In this document: positions 52,142 through 63,242 of the stretch, in pieces
How the letters are laid out: every line of letters begins with the position of its first letter
Position numbering within the stretch: the stretch's first letter is position 1
NCBI GenBank assembly: GCA_006384855.1
Contig: VCJN01002014.1
Span: forward strand, 47,275-111,274
Length of the DNA stretch: 64,000 nucleotides
DNA from: Tetraselmis striata
Lineage: Eukaryota > Chlorophyta > Chlorodendrophyceae > Chlorodendrales > Chlorodendraceae
Direction of reading: 5' to 3'
Position numbers and translations under genes: made by a program
The notes under the pieces: generated by a model
Seen by the model: only the letters and a program-made list of their open reading frames with translations
Databases searched by the model: none
Told to the model about the DNA's origin: nothing

Positions 52142-53950
52142 CTAGCTCGCGCCCACCCCATGCACCCGGAAGTGGCTCGTGAGCCAGTCCAGCACGGGGT
52201 CGTCCGCCCCATCCACCCTCTTCGAGTACGGACCGACGTCGGAGCGCAGCAGCTTCGCCTGCTGCTCGGCGCCCATGCTCCTCCACTGGCTGGGCTCCAT
52301 CAGCATGCGGTGCAGGACCCTCTGCAGCGGCGGTGACATCAGCGCATTGCCGTAACCACGCTTTAGGTTCGATAGGTATCATTGCCTTTAACCCCCCCCC
52401 CCCCCCCCCCTCCGGGCAAAGAGAGGAGTATTAAACTCATCTCATTATGTATATCTCATTACATATATTCTCAGAATATATGCGGAATGTATCAGAATAC
52501 ACCACGAATATAGCAGGGAATATCTGACTCGATGATTCAATTCAATTATTTTTGTGACTTGCGGACCCGGTCGAATGTTGCGTGTATGCGGGCATTGGAC
52601 GGCCAAGGGAATGGGCGGTCGCTCGGCGAGGAGGATCCAGGGGCGGGAGAGGGGGGGGGGCGGAGGGGGCGGCTTACGATCTCCGTGGCGGACAGGTAGT
52701 GGAAGGACACGGGGTAGCGCGCGCAGCAGGCGGCGCCGGTGACGATGTGCTCCTTCACCGCGAGTTTGTAGTTCCGGAACCACTCGTCGTAGGCGCCCTT
52801 GAAGCTGCGCACCGGCCCGTACGTGTTGAACAGGGCGCCCATGTTGGCCTCGTCGCGGGCGCTGTCCGCCACCACGTGCAGCGCGTTGGCCATGCAGGTG
52901 TGCATCTGGATCAGGAAGACGGTGTCGCGGAACCAGGCGTTGGCGGGCGGGCACCAGTTGTCCAGGAACAGCTGCACTGCCGGCCGGCTGACCACCCAGC
53001 CAGGCCCGCCTGCGCAGCGTTAGCGGGACGATGGCATGCGCCAGTCCCACAGGAACTGTCGAAATGGCGCTTTGGGTTTGCTATACACTGCTGCTGTTGA
53101 CCCCCATCATGTGAAACAGAAGTTGGAAGTGTACCTTAATCCATTAGAATACAGCTTAGAATCTCCCAGTCAATGGCGCTAAACTATTCATTACTTTCCT
53201 GCCCCTCTATCCCAATAAAATGTTACGGTACCCTAGCCGCGAGGCGAAGGACCAGGATTGGCGGGGGGGGGGGCGGGGGGGGGGGAGGAGCTCTCAGGCT
53301 TACTTGTGAAGAAGATCTTATCTGTGCCTGGCAGGCCGAGCTTGGACCCGATGATGGTGGGGACTGAGGCGTCGTAGGACTCCAGCAGGTTGTGCAGGTT
53401 TGGGGGCAGCACCAGCGAGTTGTCGTCCACGTGCATCAGCCAGTCCCAACTGTCACGCTCGGCACGGCGAGCCGGTCAGCTCTGGAGTGTGGCATGTCGT
53501 GAGCTGTCACCAATGCTGATGACCGCCCCCCGCCCCCCAATGACGAGCGTCTGACGGGAGTGCATCGATGCGGCATGTGGGGGTGATTGAGCGATGGGGA
53601 GATGGCAGTGTAGTTGTGCCGGGGTGAGCACACCTCTCCTGCATGGCGCGCTGCAGGTACGTTCGCACGGCTACCTCGCTCATCGCGCCAGTTGTGTTGG
53701 CAATGTGCCACACCGGCGTCCCTCGCACCGGCTGCTCGTCCGCGTCCCCCGTGACCACCACCACGCGCTGCCCCGCGCCCCAGGTGTCCAGGACGGCCTC
53801 TACTCGCTGCAGTTTCTGCTCCGGCTGCACCGGCGAGTGGAGCACTGTGAACAGCACGTCGGGGGGCTCTGCTGCTGCCACTGCTGCGAGTACCAGCCCG
53901 CCGACTGCGGCCAGCAGCGCAACGGCCAGTGCCGGGAAGCGGCGTTGCAT
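52142..53950 (-). CDS. Fringe/C1GALT-like glycosyltransferase (GT31 type), copy B
   Basis: Four exons: 53950-53634, 53449-53304, 53009-52678, 52321-52142; 324 aa. Each exon matches copy A (9526-10969) in order, phase and nearly in length: exon 2 is 146 nt and exon 4 is 180 nt in both. The N-terminus (MQRRFPALAVALLAAVGG) is a signal peptide or anchor. Conserved motifs: LDTWGAGQRVVVVTGD, the DxD-type WDWLMHVDD, GPGWVVSRPAVQLFLDNWCP, RDTVFLIQMHTCMANAL and ARYPVSFHYLS. The last exon (MEPSQWRSM ... DDPVLDWLTSHFRVHG) is also shared. Donor and acceptor sugars are unknown. Both middle introns contain sense-strand C tracts, and the intron before exon 4 holds a copy of the dispersed repeat (52388). Same strand as ferrochelatase, but no operon is implied. 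Confidence 0.86.
52388..52515 (+). repeat. Dispersed repeat family, copy d (glycosyltransferase B intron)
   Basis: C tract, then 'tccgggcaaagagaggagta', 'ttaaactcatctc', and 'cagaatacaccacgaatata' at its 3' end. It lies in the last intron of glycosyltransferase B, antisense to that gene. Confidence 0.6.
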
Positions 53951-54047
53951 GGTGGAGATGCCCTGCTCGCTCCCTGCTGGACGATTGGAGCGGAGCGAGT
54001 GGGGTTTTGCCCCTGGTGCTGGAGAAGAGGAGTCGCCATCAAGAACG

Positions 54048-54082
<35 letters not shown>

Positions 54083-54795
54083 ACCCCGCGCGGGTCGTGA
54101 TCAATCGACGACGACGAGAGCATCGGCGGGACGGCGGAAGTGCACATGCCGCCTGGTGCTGCGCGCGCGCGATGGGACGAATAAAATAAGAACAATAAAA
54201 CTGTGCGTGCACGCGCAATTAACCGTAGTCGATGTAGAACGTCAGGTGTATACGAGTACATGCAGAAAGTACCGCAGAACCCAACGGCCTCAGCCGGTGG
54301 CGTTACATTACCGTTCTACCGTACCGTGTACGCCGCCGGTTGACGACGCCTTGCAGGCTACTTATTGCCGGAGATGCAGAGGCTCGTCGGCCGGCGCATG
54401 CGCGTTGGCGGTCCTGCAAGGCAGAAAATATGCCCGGCATGCCGAACTGCCCCACGACGCATCCCTACGACCCCTCGGCCCGGGGTACTTATCCCAGCAC
54501 AATGCCCCAGTGCACCTGGCGAGGTTGACATAGTGACAGCTCACCGTCTAAGCTCGCATCGCCGCGGCGCTGCGGCCAGCAACTGCGCCGACTCCGAGTG
54601 CTGTCGGTGCAGCCGTACGGGCAGCCGTACGCCCTGCACCGGTGCCGTAGTATATTGACGTCGCCGAGCGGCAGTGAAAACCGCCTCCTCCGCTGCCACA
54701 CGCGTCCGATCTGACCGCCCCGCTGCAAGTGCGTTCCTCAAGAGCTTCGGAAAGAGGGCTCGCCGCTGCCCGGGGGCCGCCGCACGTGTGGCGGC
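53951..54795. other. Divergent interval between glycosyltransferase B and the coiled-coil gene
   Basis: Upstream of both genes. Contains the longest homopolymer in the window (54049-54082, 34 C). No coding frame supported. Confidence 0.45.
54049..54082 (+). repeat. C homopolymer, 34 nt
   Basis: Uninterrupted C run about 100 bp upstream of glycosyltransferase B (G-rich on that gene's sense strand). Confidence 0.95.
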
Positions 54796-57700
54796 ATGCC
54801 GGAGCCGGGAGAGCTGACGATGCAGGGGAGCAGCCACCTGCGCTTCATGTTCCCCTCCCAGGACCCCAGCTCGCACCGGCCTGCCACAAAGAATCCTGGC
54901 ACCGACAAGCCGTCGCCAACGGGAAGGCTGCCGCCCATCGGGCTCGGCGGGCCGACAAGCGCGAGCAGCGTGGTGCGTTGCCTGCTTGTCACGAGGCGGC
55001 ACTTTCTTTTCAACGCAGCATAGATAAGCGCCGGCAACAGAAAGGCACTGCACTGCACGGGGTCAATGCCTGTAGGCAGCTGTGGGGTAGGCAGCTGCTT
55101 TCCTCGTGGCATGGGTGCCTTGCCGAGTCTGTGGGGTGGTGTCGTTGGTGGATGCGGTAGGTACCCTGGCAGGCCGGCAAAGAGAGGGAGATACGATAAG
55201 GGGGGGGGGGGGGGGGGGGGGGGGGGAACCATGGACGTGAGAAGCACCCCCGAGGGGGCAAAGGGTACCAAGAACCACAAGGTGGCCGAGGGGCACCACC
55301 ACATCCTGGTGAATTGTGTGGCTGTAGCTTGCCCCGGGGAGATAAACACACGCCCCGCGTCATGGGCCGCAGTTTTCTTGCTGTGGGGGTGGCGCACCAG
55401 GCTGAGCGCGAATCAACGACAGCATCGGATAGGCAGCTGGTGACACATTGGGTCAAGGCATGCGGTGGCTCGCTGAAAGTGTCCCCTCGAACTTGCCCCT
55501 GCAGCTGGCGCTGTTGGATAGCGACCCCACCGGAGCCAATGTTCAGGTACACCCGTCGCCCCGCGCTGCCGACGCTGCCTTCCTCACCCATCCGGAGGCA
55601 GCCTTTCCTGGTCGTTGCATGGGCGCCGAAACTGTCAAGCGATGTTCCCCCCCCCCCCCCCCCCCCCCCCTCCCTGCAGCGGAGGCGGCGCGTGCAGAGC
55701 TCTAGGCCCGCCAGGCTGGAGCCAGTCCGCGCCACCTGGCCAGTGTCAGAGCCCGGCTCCCCCCAGCCTGGCAGCCCGGTGGCCAACAGCGCTCTCATCC
55801 CGCAGCCGTCCATGGAGACGACCGGGCTCAGCCTCAACTCCCCTTCCTACCTGCACTACGATGTGCTGGTGGATTGGGACAAGGTGGGCTCCCCGCTACG
55901 GAGCCACACGCACCCCCGCACCCAACAGAAGCAACATCCCCGCAAATGTCGATGACTGAATCGGGGTGTCGCGCGCTAGGACCCTGGACTGGATACGTCG
56001 CCGTTCTCACCGCAGATGCAGGAGTACACGCGGCTGTACTACACCCGCCAGCCCGGTACGAGCCCCCCCTCCCCGCAAGCTGCGCTTGGGGCTACGAGAT
56101 GGCAGGGATGCGGTGGCAGCGGCCCCGGGACACCTCACCCACTGCTGCACTGGGCCGGGGGCCTGGCCGCCACAGGCAAGCAGAAGAAGCTGCGCCCCAT
56201 GTCGGAGCGCCCCTTCAACAAGGCGTCGGGCCGCATGGACACCATCACCGAGAGCAGCCTCACGGACACCGGCGAGAACGGCGGCACCTTTTCGCTCACG
56301 GAGGCCAGCGTGCCGGAGCTCCGCGGCGACGAGTGCGCGCCCCTCCCCCCAACTAATCCCCTCCTCTTGGTTTCCCTCCTTTGGGCTACACGCATACGGA
56401 TTCAGCCCCATGTGGCGACACCCATCTGCCGGAGCTCACCCACATCCCAAGCCATCAGAGCACACCGCCGCTGCGTTCTGTGCAGTGACGTCCTGGAGAC
56501 GGAGGTGCCTCTCCACCTTTGGTATCAGTACGCCAGCCAGAGCCTGAGCGAGATGGACCTGCACAAGCTGCGGGTGAACCCCCGCCTCCCCCCTCCTCCC
56601 CCCACCCGCACCCGCACCCGCACCCGCACCCGCACCCCGATTCTCTTCCGTTCCTGGTGACCAGTGCGCGCTTCATCAACCTTACTGAGAGAGTACCGTA
56701 CAAACACAGGCGGTCTGCGAATAAGCAACGTTCTTGACCCCTCCGGCCAAGAGGACAAAACTATTAAAACGGAGAAATGATACCTAATTCAGCACGAATA
56801 CAGTACGCATATTCCAACGCAAACTAAGGCTGAAAACAGTTCATTATTGTTTCGCCCTTAGGATCGTGTTTATTTCTACGGTAGATTGTACAGGTCACTA
56901 ATAACACGCGCTTGCTAGATATCATCGCTCAAGCACTGAACTGTACGAGTTCAAACCTGTGAATCGCGACTCAATCGTTAACAAGTGCCTCTTTCAAAGT
57001 GCGGTGTAGTGCCGCCATAACAAAAAAGAATGGTAAGAATGTAAAGAATAGCAGTGCACTACACAACTCACACAGAATAAGACACCAGGGGGAACCGAAA
57101 AAGTACTCGCACCGACGCCCCTATGTTAAAACCCCTAACTGCCAGCCCCGGATTGCGCCTGCACGCATGCACCCTATGAGAACATCCGCTGTAGGCCGCC
57201 CCCTCTATCCATTCGTATAATTTGGCCCTGTCCGCGCGTAATCGCACCCGTATAAAACTGCAAGGAGGTAGCTTTGATAGCCGCGCTCTATCAAAAGCGC
57301 GGAGGATCAATGGATGGGATCGTATGTATATCGTGAGAATATCTCCTCACAGAAACTGCAAACGTGTACTGATACTATATATACTGATGCGGATTGGTAC
57401 ATACCGTTGCACTGCAACATCGCTACGTTGGTCTGCAGAGGCCCCACCCTACGCGCTGTGATTCGCAGACCCTCAAGGACACGGGTACTACGCCGTACTA
57501 TATTAGAAACTTTGTCTCCTGATGGCTGCGCACTTTAATTAGCGGACCCTGAAGGAGACGGATACTACGCCATCCTAGATTAGGAGCTTTCCCTCCTGAG
57601 GGCTGCACGCTACGGGCAATGCAAAAGCAACCGGCCCTATGCGGGCTTGTGCCGCGGGGCCGTGGGACAGCTGGCCTGCATACCTTGGGAAAACTGACAA

Positions 57701-60700
57701 GAATAAAGTTGTCATAAACTTCAAATTACATATTTAGCGAACCCTATGCGGTTTAGCCGGGGCCGGGGCCCTCCCTGATGTTGGGTGAAGATAGCTTGTC
57801 AAGACAAAAGAGCTCGAATCAGTTTCGACAAATTCCTCATCTGAATTGACCTCGCGGCAGTCTCTCACTTGGCGTGTTATGATAATGACCGCGCCGGCAC
57901 CCGTACGGGAGACCATTCATGCATATGGCGGAGAAACGTATTTTATCGACCAAGTCGTGGCGCCCCTGGAAGCTGATGGCTGCTGGGCCGCAGCTGTGGC
58001 GCTCTAGGTCGCCACATTCGCGGGACCTGCGCCACGCCTGGTGTCGGTGGCGGGTTGACGTGTCGCGCTGCGCCCCGCAGGACTGGGCATCCAAGCTGCG
58101 CCCGCGCTCCATCCAGGACCTCAAGCCCATGCTTATCCTGTGCCAGGCCCTGCTCAAGGACCTCCTATTCGGTGCGAGCTCGCCCAGCCCCACGCCGAGC
58201 GCCGCGCCTTAGCGCGCGTGACCGCAGCGTAGTGCGCCTCAACATGCGTGCGCCTGCCTGCTTGGCCGACGAGCGACGATCCGCTGTTCCGGCAGGCAAA
58301 CTGGCCACGATGGAGAAGGAGATGATGGAGGCGACGGAGCGCATGGGGAGAGAGCACGAGTCCGCCCTCGCCAGCCAGCAGTCAAAGATGGAGGTGACGC
58401 TGCGACGATGTGTCCATGTGCTGGCCGCCCTGCCGCTCGGCGAGATGCGGAGTAGCTGGCGATGGAAGGGGCGCTGCGGTTTGCGGAGGCTGAGGGTCTG
58501 CGCGGGCCCGGATCCCCGCAGGTGATGCGCAAGGAGATGGCCCGCGTGCACGCGGAGCTCAGCGAGGCGCGCAAGAAGGCTAAGCTCTCCGGTATCATGA
58601 GCAAGGTCCAGAGCCACGTGAGCATGGCCAACCTATCCAAGGCCGTCATTGACCCCAAGGAGGCGCAGGCCATGAGCGGTGCGCCCCCCCCCCCCTCCCC
58701 CCCCCCGGAATCCCACTATGACATCCAATATGTTTGCATGTTCACTCATTGGCCGGCACCCCACTTGCTGCGCATGTACCTAAGAATTGTTATGACTCCC
58801 CCGAGCAGGCGGAAGGAGAGTTAATAGTCATAATTCTTTTTCTGCTCATCCCGGAGGAGGGGGGGGGGATCAGCTAGTGTTGTACATGGCCTTTGCGAGT
58901 AGCAAGCAATCCTTAGGCACCGATAGCAGTTCCCGAGGACAGGATCAACCGCACACCCGTCAACATTGATTTTTCAACTCATCGCGGGTGGGGGGGGGGG
59001 GGGGGGGGGGAGCTGATGATACGCCCACCGCGTGCCACTATCGCGGGGGTCAAACGACATTTATTCATAGTACAGTAGTCGGTGGTGCTGTAGACTTCAC
59101 ATCGTTCCGCGGTCCTTAACAGTTTTTAGGGTAAGTTCTTAACTATTTCACCGGTTCATTCGTCGTTCCCCACTCAGGAGTGTGGAAAACGTTATTCATC
59201 CGCGGAGCGTTACCTATGTTTGTACGGGAGGTGGCCCCGTGACGCAGCGCAGCCCCCCGCCCTGTTGTGATTTGTTTGCCCCCCGCTAACGAACCGCAAT
59301 GTGCCCATTGACCGCAGTGGAGCTCCAGCAGATGCGCGCGGGCATGGTCGCACTCACCGGTGCGCTGCTGCGCTGCGCTGCCGTGCATTGCGCGAGTGGC
59401 GGAGCTGCCGCGGACGGCGAGGCGGGTTCCTTGTTTGCTAACATGTGGCACTGTCATTTCAGAGGAGAACCTCAAGCTGGAGACGCAGGTCACTGAGCTC
59501 AGCTCCCGGCTGGAGGTAACCATGCCCCATGCCGTAACCATGCTTAGCGGCCGCTATGTGTGTGTATTAGAGTTTACTTTCATGCTTTATATTATTGTGT
59601 TATATTCAAAATAAGAAAAAACAGTAATTACGAATCTCTTTTAGTGATGATTATTAAGTAATATAACATTGATATGATATAGTTCTTTGACTAAGAAATC
59701 ATTGACCCCCCTGGCGAAGAGAGCAAACACTACATTAATCGGGAAAGAGTGTCAGAATACATCACGGAAAATGTGCAGATATCTCATCTAGGTATTGCAA
59801 ACTAGTTCTTTTCTTTGGACGCGCGACCCCAGTTAAATGGCGCTCTGGCGGCATGCAGCGCTGTGCCAATGGCGCACACGGGCTTGTTTCACTGCGCGTT
59901 GATGGGGTGCGTGCGTGGCGCCAGGTGTCCAAGGAGAACTGCCGCACGGTGCAGACCAAGTACGGCACGCTGCAGCAGCACGTCGCGGACCTGCGGGCGT
60001 GGTACAAAGAGTCGCTCAGCAGCCTGGAGTCGCAGGTGGAGATGCACCTGCTGCCGGAGAATGCGCCCGCGGAGCCGCAGACGCCACAGGGCTCCAAGAA
60101 ACCTGAGCGGAGTGAGCCCCCCCGCCCTTCCCCCCCCCCCGGAATATGTACTACGTGCGATGCGGCTGCAACCGCAAGGAGGGATGACGAGGCCCTGCTG
60201 GCAGAATGCCTGCTGTTTTCTGGCGTGGCAGGGGGCGCAATCAACTTGGGAATAAATACACATTGTTTCTTTGGCGGGCAGAGGGAGAGTTCATTGCTTT
60301 ACTTTTGAGGTGTAGGGTACAGGCTAGTACGCGTAATACACTACGCTGCAACAATTGATATTGCGGTAATACGGGCGCTGTACGATGCACAACCGTACAA
60401 TTTGTGACACTCCTGCAAGTCGCTATAGTGCAAGTTGCGACACTTTATAAACAGTCGTTTTTTGGAATCCGGTGTAGTGGTGGATAATGGACACCTTACA
60501 CTTAAATCCTTAGTTAGATACAGTCCCTCTGGCCCCAAAGTAATGAATTGCTTCGCGCCTTTGCGTTCGGAATGTATAATATTCGTGTTACATTCTGTTA
60601 TCGTTCTCCGTGCTAATCGGTATTTCGCTCTCTGCCCTGGGAGGTCAACAACGTAATTTATCTGCGGACTGTTTGTGTTTGTACAGTATATGCGCCTATA

Positions 60701-61962
60701 ATAACTCCCGGAATATTGGCTAGCATCAGCACGGTGCGGGCGGCGCGGAACGGCTACTCGGACCCATATTACGTATTCATTCACTGAGTCGCGATGTCAA
60801 TATCGGAGCTTGATATAAAGCTGAGGATTCCTACGTTGCAGGTATGTTGCTCTAGGTTTAGGCGGCCCAGGGGTCGCTTCTGACACGAATTCCTGCCGCA
60901 CAGCTGGGTCAAACCTGGACGACTCCCTCCGCTCCGGGCCCTCCGCGCTGCAGCGCGCCAAGCCCTACGGCAAGACGCGCGCCTCGGAGAAGATCAAGTT
61001 GGCCATGGAGGAGGCGGAGATGATTGAAAACGCCGGTATCACCGACCCAGGGGTGCGGCTCGACACCGCTTGGCTGCCGTCCGTGGGGCTGTCGCGAGCG
61101 TTCATGCCGGAGTCATCGGGTCGCATGAATCCCGGCCCGCCAGATTCACTTTCGTCTGCCGACCGCTCTTCTCACTGCCACAGGTTCTCGACAGCATGAG
61201 GGACGCCGAGAGCGAGGAGGACGTGTATAAGGTGCGGCCAGCTGCCTCTTCCACCTCCCAAATACACGTTGCGCCCTTGCGCCCTCTTCGGTGCGCTCCT
61301 CTGCCCCCCCCAGGAGCGCGTCAGAAGATCGAAAATCGGCCCAATAATTGGGTCGCCCATGAAAAAGCGACCCGGCGTTATACTACTCATCCGTGGCTGG
61401 CCCAATATTATTATACCCACTCCTGACTCATACATCTCCTGAAAAATTGAATGCTCCAAATATTTCACGTTCATTTCACCAATGTGCGACCCAATCATTG
61501 GGTCGGTGATTGACTTTGTATCCAATGTTTTCGTTTATCTTTTAACATCGTTAGTTGAAATAACATATCGGCATGGAGGTGCAACGAAATTGCCTGTTGT
61601 CCTGATCCCCCCCCCCTCCCCCCCCCCTTCATTACATACGCACACACCCCTGAACACATGTACGGCATCTATCAAATCATACAGTCCCAATCACGCCCCG
61701 GCCAGCCCAAATCCTGCCCAGACAATGTAGCCTCACGCTGCCGCGGTGCCCCACCTGGTTATTCCAGGCGGCCATTGACCTGTTACGCGACACCGCCGGC
61801 GAGGACGCCAACTTGGCGGTCATCCCCGGCGAGGACGGCGAGATGCTTGTGTTTGGCACCGTGCCGGCGCCAACCTCGGAGGGCAACGAGGACGGCAGCG
61901 GCAGCAAGCGGAGAGACCATATCACACTATCCGGTCTCGCGCGCATCGAGGCGCTGCTGAAG
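54796..61962 (+). CDS. Large coiled-coil protein, function unknown
   Basis: Fifteen exons in unbroken phase: 54796-54972, 55505-55546, 55680-55883, 56016-56055, 56176-56332, 56486-56573, 58081-58171, 58296-58393, 58522-58678, 59318-59359, 59463-59515, 59925-60111, 60904-61052, 61184-61231, 61768-61962. They give ~540 residues, and the last exon ends at a donor, so the gene continues. The N-terminal third is Ser/Pro/Gly-rich and probably disordered, apart from YLHYDVLVDWDKMQEYTRLY. A helical segment (VPLHLWYQYASQSL, DLKPMLILCQALLKDLL) leads into long coiled coils: MEKEMMEATERMGREHES, MARVHAELSEARKKAK, ENLKLETQVTELSSRLE and LQQHVADLRAWYKESL. After a Pro-rich break come acidic stretches. No enzyme motif is visible. 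A cytoskeletal, ciliary or trafficking scaffold is possible but only a guess. Introns contain repeats, a MITE-like element and C/G tracts. Confidence 0.75.
55200..55226 (+). repeat. G homopolymer, 27 nt, intronic
   Basis: In the first intron of the coiled-coil gene. A C run lies near 55648-55670, just before the acceptor of the third exon. Confidence 0.95.
56734..56811 (+). repeat. Dispersed repeat family, copy b (coiled-coil gene intron)
   Basis: 'ttgacccctccggccaagag', then 'aaaactattaaaacggagaa', then 'cagcacgaatacagtacgc'. This is the best-preserved copy of the family. Confidence 0.7.
57456..57610. repeat. Two-copy tandem duplication in an intron
   Basis: 'agaccctcaaggacacgggtactacgcc' (57467) and 'ggaccctgaaggagacggatactacgcc' (57543) are ~76 bp apart. 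Both are followed by 'ctcctga(t/g)ggctgc(g/a)c'. Within the large intron 56574-58080. Confidence 0.8.
59702..59770 (+). repeat. Dispersed repeat family, copy c (coiled-coil gene intron)
   Basis: 'ttgacccccctggcgaagag', then 'cattaatcgggaaagagtg', then 'cagaatacatcacgg'. Confidence 0.65.
61340..61502. mobile_element. MITE-like element with palindromic terminal inverted repeats
   Basis: Left end 'cccaataattgggtcgccca' (61340-61359) and right end, read in reverse complement, 'cccaatgattgggtcgcaca' (61502-61483). About 19 of 21 bases pair when the following base is included. Each end is itself nearly palindromic. 'tcgg' flanks both sides (61336-61339 and 61503-61506) and may be a 4-bp target-site duplication. 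It is 163 bp with no coding capacity, in the last mapped intron of the coiled-coil gene. Confidence 0.6.
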
Positions 61963-62637
61963 GTGCGTACCTCCCCCCTCTTTACCCCCGGTGATCCGCC
62001 GTTTGCAGTCTCCCATTTCTAACATGCCTAGTGCATTCCGGTCGTGCAATAGTGCTTCCGCAAAAGCATTACCGGGAGGGTGAGTATTTGAAATATGCAG
62101 AGCATGCAACCCGTGTCACCTAGCGTTTAGATGCAGGGCTGTATGTACAGCAAATACAACTAACCCACAATTTGATTAGGCATGTATGTTGGATGTGCAC
62201 AATAGCGAACAGGCATGGGCAGATTTGGACTGTGACGGGGGCACTTCATTTCGACAGTCTCAGACTACGTGCGATGTTGCAGCGCGATGCTATGTTTGAC
62301 CTGCGACAAGAAGTATACATCTGTCGTTGCAGGCTGTATTTCAGTCTCATCAATTGGACCTGCCACCTATCGCATGACATGGAAACGTCATGTGGTCGTA
62401 CTATCAACCGTCAGTTTGATAGGGGGAGATGTGCGTCCACATCATCCGTGCGCCCGTGCAGTATTCACACTCGGACCCGTAGCAGTCTTTATTTGATATC
62501 GTATCCATACCGATACGAGCAGCGACTACTGCATCACCAACGTTGCGCCGCTGTCAATCGACTGCCGTACTCGTGCCGAGTACCACGGGTACAGGAAACT
62601 GCACGACTACGAGTATACTATGAGACCTACGACTACG
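61963..62637. other. Intron or intergenic sequence after the last mapped exon
   Basis: Follows the donor at 61963. The right part has many 'cgactac' and 'tacgag' units. No further exon identified. Confidence 0.4.
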
Positions 62638-62648
62638 ACGACTCTACG

Positions 62649-62766
62649 TCGCCTACCCAGGGCTTTCAGTAAACTGGATTGCTGCCTAAACGGCCGTCGT
62701 AGAGACGCTGCAAGGGTTTCACTGGTGCCAGTCCTGTCCCGGGGGCGAAAAGAAAAAAAAAACGAC
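62649..62766 (+). mobile_element. LINE 3'-end fragment, second copy
   Basis: Nearly identical to the last ~109 bp of the LINE (42752-42860), including 'aacggccgtcgtagagacgc', the tail tgtcccgggggcgaa and an A-rich tail. 'acgactctacg' lies immediately before it (62638-62648) and again at 62767-62777, compatible with an 11-bp target-site duplication, although the flanks are low-complexity. It is an extremely 5'-truncated insertion. Confidence 0.85.
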
Positions 62767-62998
62767 ACGACTCTACGAGTACACGACTACGAATCACTGG
62801 CAACGACCGACAACGACTGCATTGCTTACAATACAGTATATTCAATACACCGCTCGTCAGCGCGCTGGTGCATATAGTTAAATAGTAAAAAGCAGACTAC
62901 CCGTAACCCCTAGCTGGTCATGCATAAACTAGCACCTCATCTGTCGGGTTAATGCATTATTCACGGCTTGATATCGTTAGTGGTTTGTGGGCCAACAG

Positions 62999-63242
62999 GG
63001 GCTGAGCACAGCCTGGAGTACGACGACGAGGAGACGAGGCGGCCTGAAGGAGGCGCTGGCCGCCAACCGCGTGGTGGTCGGCGGCGAGGCGGTCCGCAAG
63101 TGGATGGCCATCCCCCTGGCCGGCAAGGGCGCCATGGGCGCAAGAGCAAGGGGCAAGGCGGGCCCCCAAGCACGCGCAGGCGGCCGCCATCCCTGCTGCA
63201 GTCCGGATGATCCCCCGCTCAATCTCGCGCAAGAACTGGGAC
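62999..63242 (+). pseudogene. Coding-like segment with frameshifts
   Basis: Pieces that read like conserved protein lie in different frames: HSLEYDDEETRR, then GGLKEALAANRVVVGGEAVRK and WMAIPLAGKGAMG, then KSKGQGG, then AAAIPAAVRMIPRSISRKNW ending at a gtgagt donor (63243). Joining them needs at least two or three single-base shifts. This is either a decayed exon or a true exon with assembly errors. It could be the next exon of the coiled-coil gene or belong to a gene beyond the window. Confidence 0.4.

Noticed and set aside
61172-61525. Minus-strand frame with repeated DPMIG/DPIIG pieces
   Set aside because: The similar peptides are encoded by the two inverted ends of the MITE-like element, not by a protein gene.
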